Shown: one piece after another, positions 34,446-43,113 of the stretch
Position numbering within the stretch: position 1 is the first letter of the stretch
How the letters are laid out: every line of letters starts with the position of its first letter
Origin: Bacteroidota bacterium
GTDB taxonomy: Bacteria > Bacteroidota > Bacteroidia > J057 > JADKCL01
Direction of reading: 5' to 3'
NCBI GenBank assembly: GCA_016718825.1
Contig: JADKCL010000005.1
Span: 62,001 to 126,000, forward strand
Length of the DNA stretch: 64,000 nt
Position numbers and translations under genes: made by a program
The notes under the pieces: generated by a model
What the model saw: only the letters and a program-made list of their open reading frames with translations
Database searches by the model: none
Told to the model about the DNA's origin: nothing

Positions 34446-35075
34446 ATGACGGAAAAGAAGAAACAACAAATTTCTGCAACTCAGGAAAAGAAGCCACGAT
34501 ACAATTGGAATACGCTCAAATGGTGGCTGGTCGCACAGATTATTCCTGCCTGTTTTGTGGTATTTGTTTCCTTCTACCTCCTACAGCACACAAGCATGCC
34601 CTTTGAGTTGGCGATTCCGATTTCTGTTGCTTGGGGTGCCTTGGGTGCGACCATCCATTATTTAAGCCTCAAACGCGGCATGAAATTCCGGATGATTTTC
34701 ACGGCCCTGTTTGCTGTTTTGACGGTGGGAGCAGCCTTTGGCTTGGTGAGAATTTTCGGATATGATTTCTCCAAGCTCAAGGAATGCCCTGTTTGCGGGT
34801 TTGTCACGCTATCCGAATCTGGTGAAACCTGTCCGCTGTGTCGCGTCAGGTTTCAGCAAGCAGATGCTGATATTGAGGGTTATGCTTCTTTGGATGAGTA
34901 CCTTCAGGCCGAGCAAATGATGTTTTTTCTCCCGGATAGCGGATCAAGCAAAGTTGATTTTTTCGGGCCCTGCAATTGCCCGGAGCATTTCCCGAAGTCG
35001 GCTACATGGAAGCCGTCGGTCACCGAAGAGGAAGTATTGGAAGTCCGAGCCATGACCTTGCCGGGCAAACCCTAG
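34446..35075 (+). CDS. membrane protein with zinc-ribbon-like segment
   Basis: The 209-residue protein has three hydrophobic helices (residues ~28-48, 55-75, 85-108). A soluble part then contains CPVCGF and CPLCRV 18 residues apart, a four-cysteine zinc-ribbon arrangement, and a later CNCPEHFP. The N-terminus is lysine-rich and cytoplasmic. I do not recognise a named family. It follows the TM2 gene but is separated from it by a strong terminator, so it is probably transcribed on its own. Confidence 0.7.
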   Translation: MTEKKKQQISATQEKKPRYNWNTLKWWLVAQIIPACFVVFVSFYLLQHTSMPFELAIPISVAWGALGATIHYLSLKRGMKFRMIFTALFAVLTVGAAFGLVRIFGYDFSKLKECPVCGFVTLSESGETCPLCRVRFQQADADIEGYASLDEYLQAEQMMFFLPDSGSSKVDFFGPCNCPEHFPKSATWKPSVTEEEVLEVRAMTLPGKP

Positions 35076-35107
35076 TCGCTTTCACTGAAGCAAGATTTTA
35101 GATCATT

Positions 35108-35731
35108 CTACAATTCCACGATTGTCGCATCCCAAACCACGAGGTAGCGATGATTGACCACACTCGCGTTCACAAATTTGGTTTTGCCCTGCTGCAATTC
35201 GCCGTGTTGCTCGTGAATGTGGCCAAAAACGTGGAGCATGGGCTGCACGCTTTCGACCTTTTTGATCAATTCTTCGCAGCCGACATTGGGGCCACGTTCG
35301 ACTTTGTCCAAAATCCCAAACGGCGGACCGTGCGTGATGAGAATGTCGGTATCCTGCGGAATTAATTCCCAGTGTTGGGCGATTTCAGCACCGCGCTGCC
35401 GGTTGAATGCCCAATCATGGAACCACGGTTGCACCGGCGAACCCCAAATCTTCAACCCTTCGATTTCCGTACCGCTGTCGTTGAGATAGGTGACACCTTC
35501 TGGGATCAGTGATTCAAACAGTTCGGGATTCTTATCGGCCAAAAAGTCATGGTTGCCAGCGATGAGCACTTTGTGCGGATGCGGCTGACGGCCAAACCAG
35601 TCCAAAAAGGCCATTACTTCCCTTTGCAAACCTTGGCCGGAAAAGTCCCCGGCATGTATCAGAAGGTCGCCTTCGGGCAAACTCAGGGTATTGTGGAGGT
35701 TGTGGGTGTCAGAAATGAGAACAATGCGCAT
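35108..35731 (-). CDS. calcineurin-like metallophosphoesterase
   Basis: The 207-residue soluble enzyme shows SDTHN (D8, H10), HAGDFS, AGNHD, LITHGPP and VFGHIHEQHG, the complete metallophosphoesterase set binding two metals. It belongs to the small cytosolic group often annotated as MPE/UPF0046-like (RhapMPE type). Substrate unknown. It lies 3 bases after the stop of the upstream T9SS protein gene, so both are on one transcript although one product is cytosolic and the other secreted. Confidence 0.88.
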   Translation of the reverse strand: MRIVLISDTHNLHNTLSLPEGDLLIHAGDFSGQGLQREVMAFLDWFGRQPHPHKVLIAGNHDFLADKNPELFESLIPEGVTYLNDSGTEIEGLKIWGSPVQPWFHDWAFNRQRGAEIAQHWELIPQDTDILITHGPPFGILDKVERGPNVGCEELIKKVESVQPMLHVFGHIHEQHGELQQGKTKFVNASVVNHRYLVVWDATIVEL

Positions 35732-35734
35732 GGG

Positions 35735-37060
35735 TCAATTCAGTTTGGTAAATGTGCCGTAATGCGGTGGTTCGTGAGAACTTGTCACAAGGATCGAATA
35801 TTGTCCTTCCGGCAATTGGCCGACCGAAAGCTTGATGGGGCTGTTCCCTAGGGTACGTTCGTGCAAAACGATTTTGCCCATGAGGTCACGGACTTGGATC
35901 TCCGCGTTTTTCAGGTTCGTTTTGCATTCGATCCAAACATATTCCGAAGTTGGGTTGGGCCAAAGGTGTACGGTTTTCGGGTCTTTAAGGCCTTCCACTG
36001 CGTTGGGGGTTCCCAGAAACATGACGCTGTTGCGGGAGTTTTCCTCATCGTCGCGAAACACGAGGTAGGCCGCCGTCGGGTCAAAGGCCCATTGAGGTTC
36101 ACTCACCGTGTTGTTGTAAACCGATTGGCCGCCCAAAAATTGCCAGTTGCCCGCCACAAATTCGTAGGCGCGTGGTGGTCCGCCAGCTGCGTGATCCACA
36201 CTTAGGACATAAGCAGTCCCGGCATGGCTGAGTCCCAGCGTTGCAATATCTCCAGTTGTGAATCCTGCCGTACCCATTTGTGTCCATGCGCCAAGGCTGA
36301 GTTGTTCTGCTGTGATCCCATCTGCTGTATCGCGTCGCAGCGTGACCATTCCCGTTCCGCTGCCGTCATAGAGCATTTGAAACGAGATGTATTCTTCGTC
36401 AGGTTGAGAAAAGGAGGGAAGATTTTGCCATAAGCCATTGACGCGGTGAAGAATTGCATGCGCAGTGGACATCAAAATCAGGGGCTCACCGAGATCATCC
36501 AATTCCATGTCGATCAACCTGCCCTCCAGCATTCCATGCGCAAGCCAATTGCCATTGACGGCCTTGGAGAAAATCAAGGTAGAGTCGGTCGGCCCCGCGC
36601 GGAATCCGGCGAGCCAGAGCCTACCGTCGGAAGCCACGCGCATTTGCAATCCTTGGATGTTTTGAATGCCGACGAGCCCAGGCATCCATTGCCAGCTGCC
36701 ATTGTCAAACTGGTAGGTTGCCAAATCGGGTGCAATCGCAAGGCAGGCTGTGCCATCAGGCAAAAATGTCAAGGCGCAATCGTTCACCCCGTTGGTAGGG
36801 AGGCCTTGTGTTCCATGATTTTCCCATTCGCTGCCATCAAACCAATCCACAAATACCGCTCCCCCTGAAGTGTAGGCGAGGTACGGATTCCATTGCGGGG
36901 AAAGGGCGAGTGCTTGGCTGCTTACGGCATTGTCACTGATGAGTGGATTACCCAAAAACGCCCATTGTGCAGTGGCCCTATTTGCACCGAATGCGAAAAG
37001 GATCAAGAATGCAGCATGCACATTGATCAAATTCTGGAGCCGATGAATTATCGTGGACAT
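35735..37060 (-). CDS. secreted beta-propeller-like protein with T9SS sorting domain
   Basis: The 441-residue protein has a signal peptide ending NRATAQ. Repeated ~45-residue units follow with WxxLG..., DGTACLAIA, DGRLWLAG, GEPLILMS-type strands, suggesting a propeller similar to those in other Bacteroidota surface proteins. A T9SS domain closes it (LWPNPTSEYVWIE, VRDLMGKIVLHE, GQYSILV, ending GTFTKLN). Role unknown. ATG 37060 is preceded after 5 bases by a -7-like box. Divergent from the exonuclease/phosphatase-like gene. Confidence 0.78.
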   Translation of the reverse strand: MSTIIHRLQNLINVHAAFLILFAFGANRATAQWAFLGNPLISDNAVSSQALALSPQWNPYLAYTSGGAVFVDWFDGSEWENHGTQGLPTNGVNDCALTFLPDGTACLAIAPDLATYQFDNGSWQWMPGLVGIQNIQGLQMRVASDGRLWLAGFRAGPTDSTLIFSKAVNGNWLAHGMLEGRLIDMELDDLGEPLILMSTAHAILHRVNGLWQNLPSFSQPDEEYISFQMLYDGSGTGMVTLRRDTADGITAEQLSLGAWTQMGTAGFTTGDIATLGLSHAGTAYVLSVDHAAGGPPRAYEFVAGNWQFLGGQSVYNNTVSEPQWAFDPTAAYLVFRDDEENSRNSVMFLGTPNAVEGLKDPKTVHLWPNPTSEYVWIECKTNLKNAEIQVRDLMGKIVLHERTLGNSPIKLSVGQLPEGQYSILVTSSHEPPHYGTFTKLN

Positions 37061-37065
37061 TGGGT

Positions 37066-37073
37066 TAAAAATA
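37066..37073 (-). promoter_or_regulatory. -7-like box TATTTTTA, 5 nt before start codon
   Basis: Minus-strand TATTTTTA, one base from TAnnTTTG, ends 5 bases before ATG 37060. It is divergent from the box at 37096-37103. Confidence 0.4.
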
Positions 37074-37095
37074 CGGCTTTTCAGCGAAATAGTGC

Positions 37096-37103
37096 TAGTT
37101 TTG
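37096..37103 (+). promoter_or_regulatory. -7 promoter box TAGTTTTG
   Basis: Exact TAnnTTTG, 26 bases before ATG 37130; a TTTT at 37078-37081 is a weak -33 candidate. It forms a divergent promoter pair with 37066-37073. Confidence 0.4.
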
Positions 37104-37129
37104 AATCAGGTATTCAATTCAAAAGGGGA

Positions 37130-38407
37130 ATGAGGAAATCGCACATTTCAGGCTGGGTGTTCTTGCTGATGCTGGGTTTGATGCAACAAACTTTGGCGCA
37201 AGACAGCCTGCGCATCATGGATTACAACCTCCTGCGTTACGGCGCGGCAGGAATTGGCTGTACACCGACTGGTGTTTCGGCACGGAATACATGGATTTCC
37301 GGCATTCTGAATCTGGCACGCCCCGATATATTTGGCGTCAATGAAATGGGCCCGGCGGCTGGCCCGACCAGCCCTTCGCATAACCTGCTCATCAACATCC
37401 TGCAGCCCATCAACCCAGCTTACCGGGCCGCGACCATTACCTTCAACGGGTTTCAGGACGTGACCAATATGATGTATTACAACAGCGACAAGCTCGGCCT
37501 TGCCCAGGAAGCTGTGATTCCAGAGCCGACCCTGAACTTGCGCGACATCAACTACTATAAGTTTTATTACAAGGGTCCCGGGCTCGCGCTGGGAGATACC
37601 ACATTCATTGAGGTTGTTCAGGTACACCTCCATGCCTCCGATGCCAATACCCGCGCGGTGCAGGCGGAAGCCATCATGCATTTCCTTGACAGTCTCGCAA
37701 GGCCCGGCAATTTCATCGTACAGGGCGATTTTAATGGCGATGGTAGCACGGAGCAGGCCTTTCAGAACTTTGTCGCCCATCCCAATGCGGATTGCAAATT
37801 GAATGATCTGCTCGGTCTCACCGGCAATTGGCATGGCAATACGAACTGCCGCCCAGCGATGACCCAAGCCACGGACCCCAATCCCAACAATCCTTGCGGA
37901 TCAGGAGGGGCTTTGGATGATCGTTTTGACCACATTCTTGTTTCCAACAGCATTTTCAACAATACGGACGATGTACGCTACATACCCGGATCCTATTGGG
38001 TGCTGGGCAATCCATACGCACCGAATGCGGCAGTTGGCAATACCGTGCTGAACTATATCAAGCTCATGAGCGACCACCATCCGTTGACGATTGACTTGGA
38101 GATTTCCAAGGCAGTTTCAAGGGCCGAGCCGCTTGCGGCTGTGGATGTGATGCGCTTGCGCGGCAACCCGGTCGACAGCAAGCTGCGACTCAAGTTGGCG
38201 CTAGGTGCATTCGAGGGACGATCCTTGAAGTTGGAAATGACAGGTATCGATGGTAAAGTACTCAAGGATTGGACCTTCGTCGGCCAAGGAAATGCACAGA
38301 CGATGGAACTGGATATCGCTGAATATGCTGCAGGAGTATATTTCTTGAGGCTGTTGGGAGACGATGTCCTGCTCGATGTCGAAAAGGTGCTCGTCAACCA
38401 ACATTGA
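37130..38407 (+). CDS. secreted endonuclease/exonuclease/phosphatase family protein with T9SS domain
   Basis: The 425-residue protein starts MRKSHISGWVF, with a signal peptide ending TLAQ. The EEP fold is visible: LRIMDYNLLRYG, ILNLARPDIFGVNEMG (metal Glu), VVQVHLHASDA, NFIVQGDFNGDGS (catalytic GDFN), DDRFDHILVSNS and SDHHPLTIDLEI (terminal SDH). Such enzymes cleave phosphodiesters in nucleic acids or lipids using Mg. A T9SS domain follows (MRLRGNPVDSKLRLKL, MTGIDGKVLKDW, AGVYFLRL), so the enzyme acts outside the cell, perhaps as an extracellular nuclease. The frame is open 79 codons upstream, but the signal peptide fixes 37130. Confidence 0.85.
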   Translation: MRKSHISGWVFLLMLGLMQQTLAQDSLRIMDYNLLRYGAAGIGCTPTGVSARNTWISGILNLARPDIFGVNEMGPAAGPTSPSHNLLINILQPINPAYRAATITFNGFQDVTNMMYYNSDKLGLAQEAVIPEPTLNLRDINYYKFYYKGPGLALGDTTFIEVVQVHLHASDANTRAVQAEAIMHFLDSLARPGNFIVQGDFNGDGSTEQAFQNFVAHPNADCKLNDLLGLTGNWHGNTNCRPAMTQATDPNPNNPCGSGGALDDRFDHILVSNSIFNNTDDVRYIPGSYWVLGNPYAPNAAVGNTVLNYIKLMSDHHPLTIDLEISKAVSRAEPLAAVDVMRLRGNPVDSKLRLKLALGAFEGRSLKLEMTGIDGKVLKDWTFVGQGNAQTMELDIAEYAAGVYFLRLLGDDVLLDVEKVLVNQH

Positions 38408-38498
38408 TGCGTACCATTCCAAAATTTGTGGCCCAAGGTTGGGCGTGAATATTTCGCTTTTTTTCTTTAGTTTGCTTTCAGTACAATTCTTCTGGTAA

Positions 38499-39542
38499 AT
38501 GAAACGCCAATTCATAGTTTTTATAGGCTTGTTGTCGTTGGGTCTCGGACTCACCGCAACACAATTTTTGCGTTCGGATGATGCCCCGGCAGCACAATGG
38601 ACCAAGGACACGCCCGTTGCAGATGTGCTGAAAGCATTGGGTGAACCTTATCCTGTTACCCATCCGGGTGAAGAATCCGCCGAATTGGCGCAAAAAGGCA
38701 AGGAAATTTTCCATACGGGAACTACCGTAGGGCCCGATGGGAAAAACATTCGCCTGCAAAGCCGCCACTTTGTTTGTAGCAACTGTCACAACTCCGCCAA
38801 GGAAGATCCGGATTTGCGGGTGAGCGACCCCGATGCCAGATTGGATTTCGTGCTGGCGAATCGTCTTTCCTTCCTTCCGGCCACCACCATGTACGGTACG
38901 GTCAATAAAAAGAGCTGGTACAATGGGGATTATCTCCGCAAATACGGCGACTTGGTGCGCCCGGCCTACAACAGTCTGGAATATGCGATCCACCTCTGTG
39001 CCACGGTTTGCAGCCAAGGCCGCGACTTCACCGATTGGGAAATGAAGGCCATGTTGGCCTATTATTGGTCCATTGATTACAAGTTGGGTGATTTGAACCT
39101 GACCGCCGAAGACTGGAAAAAATTGAAGGCATTCGAAGGCAAAGGTTCCGATCCCACCGCCGCTGAATGGCTCCGCAGCTTCTATCTTTCGGGCTCGCCC
39201 GCAACGTTTTTGGAAGCACCTGAGGACAAAAGCAAGGGTTACGAAATCAGCCGCAAGGCCGATGCCGAACGTGGAAAGCTCATTTACAACAACAGCTGTC
39301 TGATGTGCCACGACGAGCAGGGTCCGAGCAATTATCTGAAGCTGGACAATGGCGCTGTTTCGCTTGGCATGTTCCGTCAGCACTTGCGCAGCAAGGGCCA
39401 CCTTTCTTTGTATGAAATCGTGCGCCATGGCACCTACGCCGACACGGGCCACCGCGCCTACATGCCCAACTACACCGCAGAGCGCCTGAGCAATGCGCAG
39501 GTCGAGGATTTGCGTGCCTACATCATGCAGGGAGATATCTGA
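38499..39542 (+). CDS. di-haem c-type cytochrome
   Basis: The 347-residue protein has a signal peptide (FIVFIGLLSLGLGLT) and two haem-attachment motifs, CSNCH (C93, C96, H97) and CLMCH (C267, C270, H271), so it is exported and matured in the periplasm. The first domain lies in a GKEIFHTG context and the second in AERGKLIYNNSC, ending with RLSNAQVEDLRAYI, the usual cytochrome c C-terminal helix. The two-domain order resembles TsdA/SoxA-type thiosulfate-handling cytochromes, but no sulfur-oxidation genes are nearby. The following lipoprotein starts 1 base after its stop. Confidence 0.85.
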   Translation: MKRQFIVFIGLLSLGLGLTATQFLRSDDAPAAQWTKDTPVADVLKALGEPYPVTHPGEESAELAQKGKEIFHTGTTVGPDGKNIRLQSRHFVCSNCHNSAKEDPDLRVSDPDARLDFVLANRLSFLPATTMYGTVNKKSWYNGDYLRKYGDLVRPAYNSLEYAIHLCATVCSQGRDFTDWEMKAMLAYYWSIDYKLGDLNLTAEDWKKLKAFEGKGSDPTAAEWLRSFYLSGSPATFLEAPEDKSKGYEISRKADAERGKLIYNNSCLMCHDEQGPSNYLKLDNGAVSLGMFRQHLRSKGHLSLYEIVRHGTYADTGHRAYMPNYTAERLSNAQVEDLRAYIMQGDI

Positions 39543-39543
39543 C

Positions 39544-40084
39544 ATGGAAATGCGAGCAATTTCATTGCGGACGGCGTTTTTGGGAATGATGCTGGCGTTG
39601 TTGCTGAGCGGATGCGTGCATTCTTATCCGCATTCGACGCCGGAAAAGCTGGGCAAGACCGTGTTCAAGATCTTGCAAAAGCAAGATCAAGGTGGGTTTG
39701 TCGATGGTCATTCCGACAGAAAAGGATTTGGAAAGTTTCCTTGCAACCGCCGATATGCCCGAGGACGAATTGGCGGCTTTCAAGCAGGAAATGAAGCAAA
39801 TCATTGCCGAATTTCAGGCATCGGCCGAGCAAGCCTTTCAAAAAGCAAGCGACATGGCCTCCAAAGAAGGCATCGTCCTGTCCAAAGCCAAAATCGGCGA
39901 GGTTTCATTCTCCAGCTGGCAAGGCCCTGACAATATGCTCGCCAACATCACCGTGAACTTCAAGTATGGCGATCAAAACCACACTTTGGTCATCGAGGAC
40001 GCGGGCAAAGTGACAAGCGGCTGGGTTTTGGGCCGAAATGCATTTGAGCTTGCGCCACCACCTCCGCCGGCACTGCCACGATAA
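39544..40084 (+). CDS. small lipoprotein, reading frame broken near residue 50
   Basis: ATG 39544 begins MEMRAISLRTAFLGM, with a lipobox LLSGC, and reads into KLGKTVFKILQKQDQGG. Immediately after (around 39690-39697, GGTGGGTTTG) the sensible sequence continues one base out of phase as LSMVIPTEKDLESFLATADM and a helical plus beta domain (KIGEVSFSSWQGPDN, VIEDAGKVTSGWVLG) ending at 40084. A single extra base in GGGTTT accounts for this. Read whole, it is a ~180-residue lipoprotein downstream of the cytochrome gene. Function unknown. Confidence 0.6.
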
Positions 40085-40102
40085 TCCACTTGAAACACCG
40101 CC

Positions 40103-40714
40103 ATGAACCAAACACCCCAAAACTACTTATTGCACAGCTTGCTGCTGTTGGCCCTTTTTGCTGCAATGGCAGGCTGCCGCAAAGTCGACGTCTCTGCGGA
40201 CGTGATTTGCAAGGCACTTCCTGATAGCCCTGGATGGGGTTGGCGTTATTCGTTTGATACACCTGTTGTGGGTGGTGCCCGCTTCAATCCCAACAATCCG
40301 AATGAAATTGTAATCCTTGACTATACTTGGGTGCCCCATCGCACGTCGATTTGCATCTTGAACACTGCAACGGCTGCGCGTCGCTGCATTTATGAAGGCA
40401 ACGTTGACGCAGTGCCGTCTTGGGGAAAAAATGGATGGATTCTGTTCGTGGAAGGGGCTGGAACAGTTTATCGAATTCATGAAAGCGGCGATAGTTTACA
40501 AGCCCTGACTTCCTCAGGGGCAAATTATGACCCTGTTTGGAACGTCGATGGCCTACGCTACGGCTTCAGGAGCAACGGCACCGGTACGAATTTGTATTAT
40601 TTGTTTCATGAAGACGGCACGCCGATCGATACACTGATCAATTCTGGATTGGGCCAATCCTGGAACCATCCGACCTATTCGCCGGGCGCGTATTCGGCGC
40701 AACTTGTCCTTTGA
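40103..40714 (+). CDS. PD40/TolB-like beta-propeller lipoprotein, N-terminal part
   Basis: The protein starts MNQTPQNYLLHSLLLLALF, with a lipobox MAGC. Repeated WD40-like/PD40 units follow (GGARFNPNNPNEIVILDY, VPSWGKNGWILFV, YDPVWNVDGLRYGFRSNGTG, NHPTYSPGAYSAQLVL), ending at a TGA. The propeller clearly continues in another phase from 40711 (the next entry), so a base is missing near CCTTTGACGG (about 40706-40712). The family resembles TolB C-terminal propellers found in outer-membrane or periplasmic sensing proteins. Third gene of a cytochrome-lipoprotein run on the same strand. Confidence 0.65.
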   Translation: MNQTPQNYLLHSLLLLALFAAMAGCRKVDVSADVICKALPDSPGWGWRYSFDTPVVGGARFNPNNPNEIVILDYTWVPHRTSICILNTATAARRCIYEGNVDAVPSWGKNGWILFVEGAGTVYRIHESGDSLQALTSSGANYDPVWNVDGLRYGFRSNGTGTNLYYLFHEDGTPIDTLINSGLGQSWNHPTYSPGAYSAQLVL

Positions 40715-41046
40715 CGGATACGGAACGGGATTCCTTGATCATCCTCGAGTCCGAACCTGACAATGGGCAATCCGGCGGCGGGGCTGTGTTTGTGGATGAC
40801 CATACCTTGGTTTTTGCCTATCCTTCGGGCATTTATGCGATGGACATCCAAACCCGGAAAAAGACCGTCTTGCGGGAAACCTGCAATTCCGTGTTGTACA
40901 AATTCCCTGATTATTCGCCGACCCTCAACAAGCTGATCTGGCTAAAAATCACCCTGACGCCGCTTTCATATTCGGAGATGCGCGTCACCCACGCGCTTGT
41001 GACAATGGATGCAGATGGGAATCATGAGGAGTTGGTGGGGTTGTAG
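40711..41046 (+). CDS. PD40/TolB-like beta-propeller lipoprotein, C-terminal part
   Basis: This frame continues the propeller: LTDTERDSLIILESEPD, GGGAVFVDDHTLVFAYPSGIYAMDI, CNSVLYKFPDYSPTLNKLIWL, and a final ALVTMDADGNHEELVGL. It lacks its own signal peptide, and its only local start is a TTG inside the upstream stop region, so I treat it as the frameshifted remainder of 40103-40714. One added T in the TTT run near 40709 would restore a single ~315-residue lipoprotein. Confidence 0.6.
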   Translation: MTDTERDSLIILESEPDNGQSGGGAVFVDDHTLVFAYPSGIYAMDIQTRKKTVLRETCNSVLYKFPDYSPTLNKLIWLKITLTPLSYSEMRVTHALVTMDADGNHEELVGL

Positions 41047-41383
41047 GGGGCTTCAGATTTCGGCCGCCTTCGCATGGTTGAGTCTGGTGATCGACTTCCA
41101 GAAAGTCAGCAAAAGGAAAATTGTCCTCCTTCACACTCCCGTCCTCAAAATGAAAAAGCCGGCGAACCTTACTTTCTGCGGATCGGAAATGATGATTCCC
41201 CTCAAAGACGGTCTCGTAGCCAAGCTCTCCAAATACCAAAAGGCCGAGTTTGAAGCGGCGATTCGGAGCTGAAAATTCCATTCGTAAATCAAAACCGTCC
41301 ATTCTTATAACACATTTGCAGCACCTGAAAGTGTGCGCTAACGTTGTTTCAGTTTTTATTTTAAACCTTCAAAGCGATTGAAT

Positions 41384-41839
41384 ATGAGAACTGTAAAAAT
41401 CTTTTTGGTATTGTTGATGGTAGGCCTTTTGGGCGCACAGGTCAATGCGCAAGGCAATTCACAAAACAACAATGGCAATGTGAACGTTGCCCAAGTTGAA
41501 GTGATCGAGTACGCCCCCAACCAAGCGTACATCACCCTCAAACTCGTAGGTCAATTGGCGCCAGACGTCACCGAGGTAATCTACACAATCAAAGGAGACC
41601 GTATTATTGGCGGTGAACAAGAAATTCTCCTCGACCAGTCACGTTATTTGGATCCAGATCCAGAATGGCAAGTCGATTTCAATATCCTGCCCAAAACCAC
41701 CAATGGCAATGGCAATGCTCATCAAGAAAACATGGTGGAGATTGAAATTTCAGCAAATGCACCCGGATATAGAGGACCCAAAGCGAAAATCGCAAGGCGT
41801 TTCAGGGAGCCAATTTACGGGCCTAGTAAGGGATTCTGA
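41384..41839 (+). CDS. small secreted protein of unknown function
   Basis: The 151-residue protein starts MRTVKIFLVLLMVGLLG, with a signal peptide ending VNAQ. The mature part opens with an Asn/Gln-rich stretch (NSQNNNGNVN) and then a beta-rich domain (YITLKLVGQLAPDVTEVIYTIKGD, then MVEIEISANAPGY). Family not recognised. A clear terminator follows. The 337 bases upstream (41047-41383) hold only a weak antisense open frame that I do not accept as a gene. Confidence 0.65.
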   Translation: MRTVKIFLVLLMVGLLGAQVNAQGNSQNNNGNVNVAQVEVIEYAPNQAYITLKLVGQLAPDVTEVIYTIKGDRIIGGEQEILLDQSRYLDPDPEWQVDFNILPKTTNGNGNAHQENMVEIEISANAPGYRGPKAKIARRFREPIYGPSKGF

Positions 41840-41878
41840 AGGAGGACATCATCACATGATCCCCATTTAAAATATCAA

Positions 41879-41903
41879 GGAGAGCTTTGGCTCTCCTTTT
41901 TTT
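41879..41903 (+). terminator. Rho-independent terminator after small secreted protein
   Basis: GGAGAGC (41879-41885) pairs with GCTCTCC (41890-41896), loop TTTG, then TTTTTTT. Confidence 0.85.
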
Positions 41904-42039
41904 GTAGTTGGACCCAGCCAGACAGACCTGCGGGATCGGATACGACCACTTTGTCAAAGTTGCTCCATGGGGCGGAGGGCTTTGGCCTTCGGTTTTCTGT
42001 TGGAAGCACTGCGGATTTCAAGGGTTGCGGTGCAAGGAT

Positions 42040-42210
42040 TCATTCAAAGCCGAACATGGTTGTGTTCTAGTTTGGGTTTGGAAATCAAATCAATAGCCAA
42101 AATTGCTTCTCACGAACTCCCGAATTTTTGCCGTCAAAGGATTGCTTCAGTGTGAGATGGAGTGTGAGTGCGTCAGTGCTCCGTCGGGTGTTCATTCGTC
42201 GCTTCGCTCC
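42040..42210 (-). repeat. Repeat copy 1: decayed four-helix-bundle gene start plus leader
   Basis: Bases 42051-42210 are identical, by eye, to 43485-43644 and nearly so to the copy at 46570. On the minus strand the leader leads to ATG at 42057 followed by TTC GGC TTT GAA and a stop (MFGFE), a decayed start of the MFDFEKL gene seen intact-ended in copy 3. Only the left arm of the leader's inverted repeat is kept; the terminator and tRNA part are missing after 42210. The interval 41904-42364 holds no other supported gene. Confidence 0.8.
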
Positions 42211-42353
42211 TTTCTTAGACTGAAGAAGGCCATCGAGACAAAGTTCCAACCCATTGTGGGGTGATTTGAGCCGCACGATGGTTTTTGTGGAGGAAGTGAA
42301 ACGGGGCCGCTTGATAGTACCTGACTGATTTACCAGCATTCACCTAAAATGCC

Positions 42354-42361
42354 TACCTTTC
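42354..42361 (+). promoter_or_regulatory. -7-like box TACCTTTC, 3 nt before start codon
   Basis: One base from TAnnTTTG, 3 bases before ATG 42365; same short-leader layout as other promoters here. Confidence 0.4.
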
Positions 42362-42364
42362 GGT

Positions 42365-42715
42365 ATGGGCGAATACGTAAATTCAAAGCTGTGGATGACG
42401 GCAATCCTGTTGTTGGGAATGGGGCTTTCTGGATGCGAAGTTGAGACTTTTGCTAATGGCTCTGTGGTAGATTTTGATACGGGTGCGCCTATCGTGGGGG
42501 CACATGTGATGGAGATCGCGGTTTCCAAGGATTCGGGGGAGTTGCTTTGTGAAACCTACACGGATTCGAGCGGCAGTTTTTCCATGGATGCGGGTCTCTG
42601 TGGTTTCGGCTCTCGCAGAGTGACCCTACAGATCGTCGTCGAAAAAGACAGCTTCGCCTCGGTCATCGGTGTAAACAATTATGCAGCCCTCAATGTCCGC
42701 CTCAAACATCGTTGA
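42365..42715 (+). CDS. small lipoprotein with carboxypeptidase-regulatory-like fold (first of pair)
   Basis: The 116-residue protein has a signal peptide with lipobox LSGC and a single beta-sandwich domain: NGSVVDFDTGAPIVGAHV, then ETYTDSSGSFSMDAG. This is the hallmark order of carboxypeptidase regulatory-like/DUF4480-type Ig-like domains. It lies between repeat copies 1 and 2 and just ahead of a similarly built lipoprotein. A role at the periplasmic face of the outer membrane is inferred from lipidation only. Confidence 0.75.
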   Translation: MGEYVNSKLWMTAILLLGMGLSGCEVETFANGSVVDFDTGAPIVGAHVMEIAVSKDSGELLCETYTDSSGSFSMDAGLCGFGSRRVTLQIVVEKDSFASVIGVNNYAALNVRLKHR

Positions 42716-42720
42716 GTAGC

Positions 42721-43080
42721 ATGAAGACGTTCTTCACACGCCTTTTTCGTGGCCTTGGTCTGCTTTTTTCAGTGATTGCGATGTGCTCTCTTGCAGGCTG
42801 CGGTGAAACCGATGTATTCGTCGGTGGCAGAGTCTTGGATGCCGACACCGAGGCCCCGCTTGACAGCGCGCACGTAAGCCTCTACTACATTGACAAAAGA
42901 GAAGCCCGCTTAAATTTGGCGGAATACTCCGACAGTCTTGGACATTTTTTCCTTTATGATTTTGGACGTTTCGGCAATAATGAATTCTTCATCCTGGCTT
43001 CGAAGCCTGGGTATGTCTCCCAAAGCCTTGATGTGGGGACCTTTGATACGGATTTGGAGATCAGGCTTGATCCTGAGTGA
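42721..43080 (+). CDS. small lipoprotein with carboxypeptidase-regulatory-like fold (second of pair)
   Basis: The 119-residue protein starts MKTFFTRLFRGLGLL, with lipobox LAGC. The mature part is one regulatory-like beta sandwich (VGGRVLDADTEAPLDSAHVSLYYI, then YSDSLGHFFLYDFG, ILASKPGYVSQSL). It has the same architecture as the preceding gene but diverged sequence. An in-frame TTG (42712) overlapping the upstream stop is a possible alternative start; ATG 42721 gives a cleaner signal peptide. Co-transcribed with 42365. Confidence 0.75.
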   Translation: MKTFFTRLFRGLGLLFSVIAMCSLAGCGETDVFVGGRVLDADTEAPLDSAHVSLYYIDKREARLNLAEYSDSLGHFFLYDFGRFGNNEFFILASKPGYVSQSLDVGTFDTDLEIRLDPE

Positions 43081-43113
43081 GGGCGGCATGGAGCAATGAG
43101 AAAACAAAGAGGA

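Noticed and set aside
40985..41302. 105-codon minus-strand frame near the beta-propeller lipoprotein end
   Set aside because: Protein-like in places, but no family, promoter or ribosome site was recognised, and it overlaps the end of the plus-strand gene; not supported.
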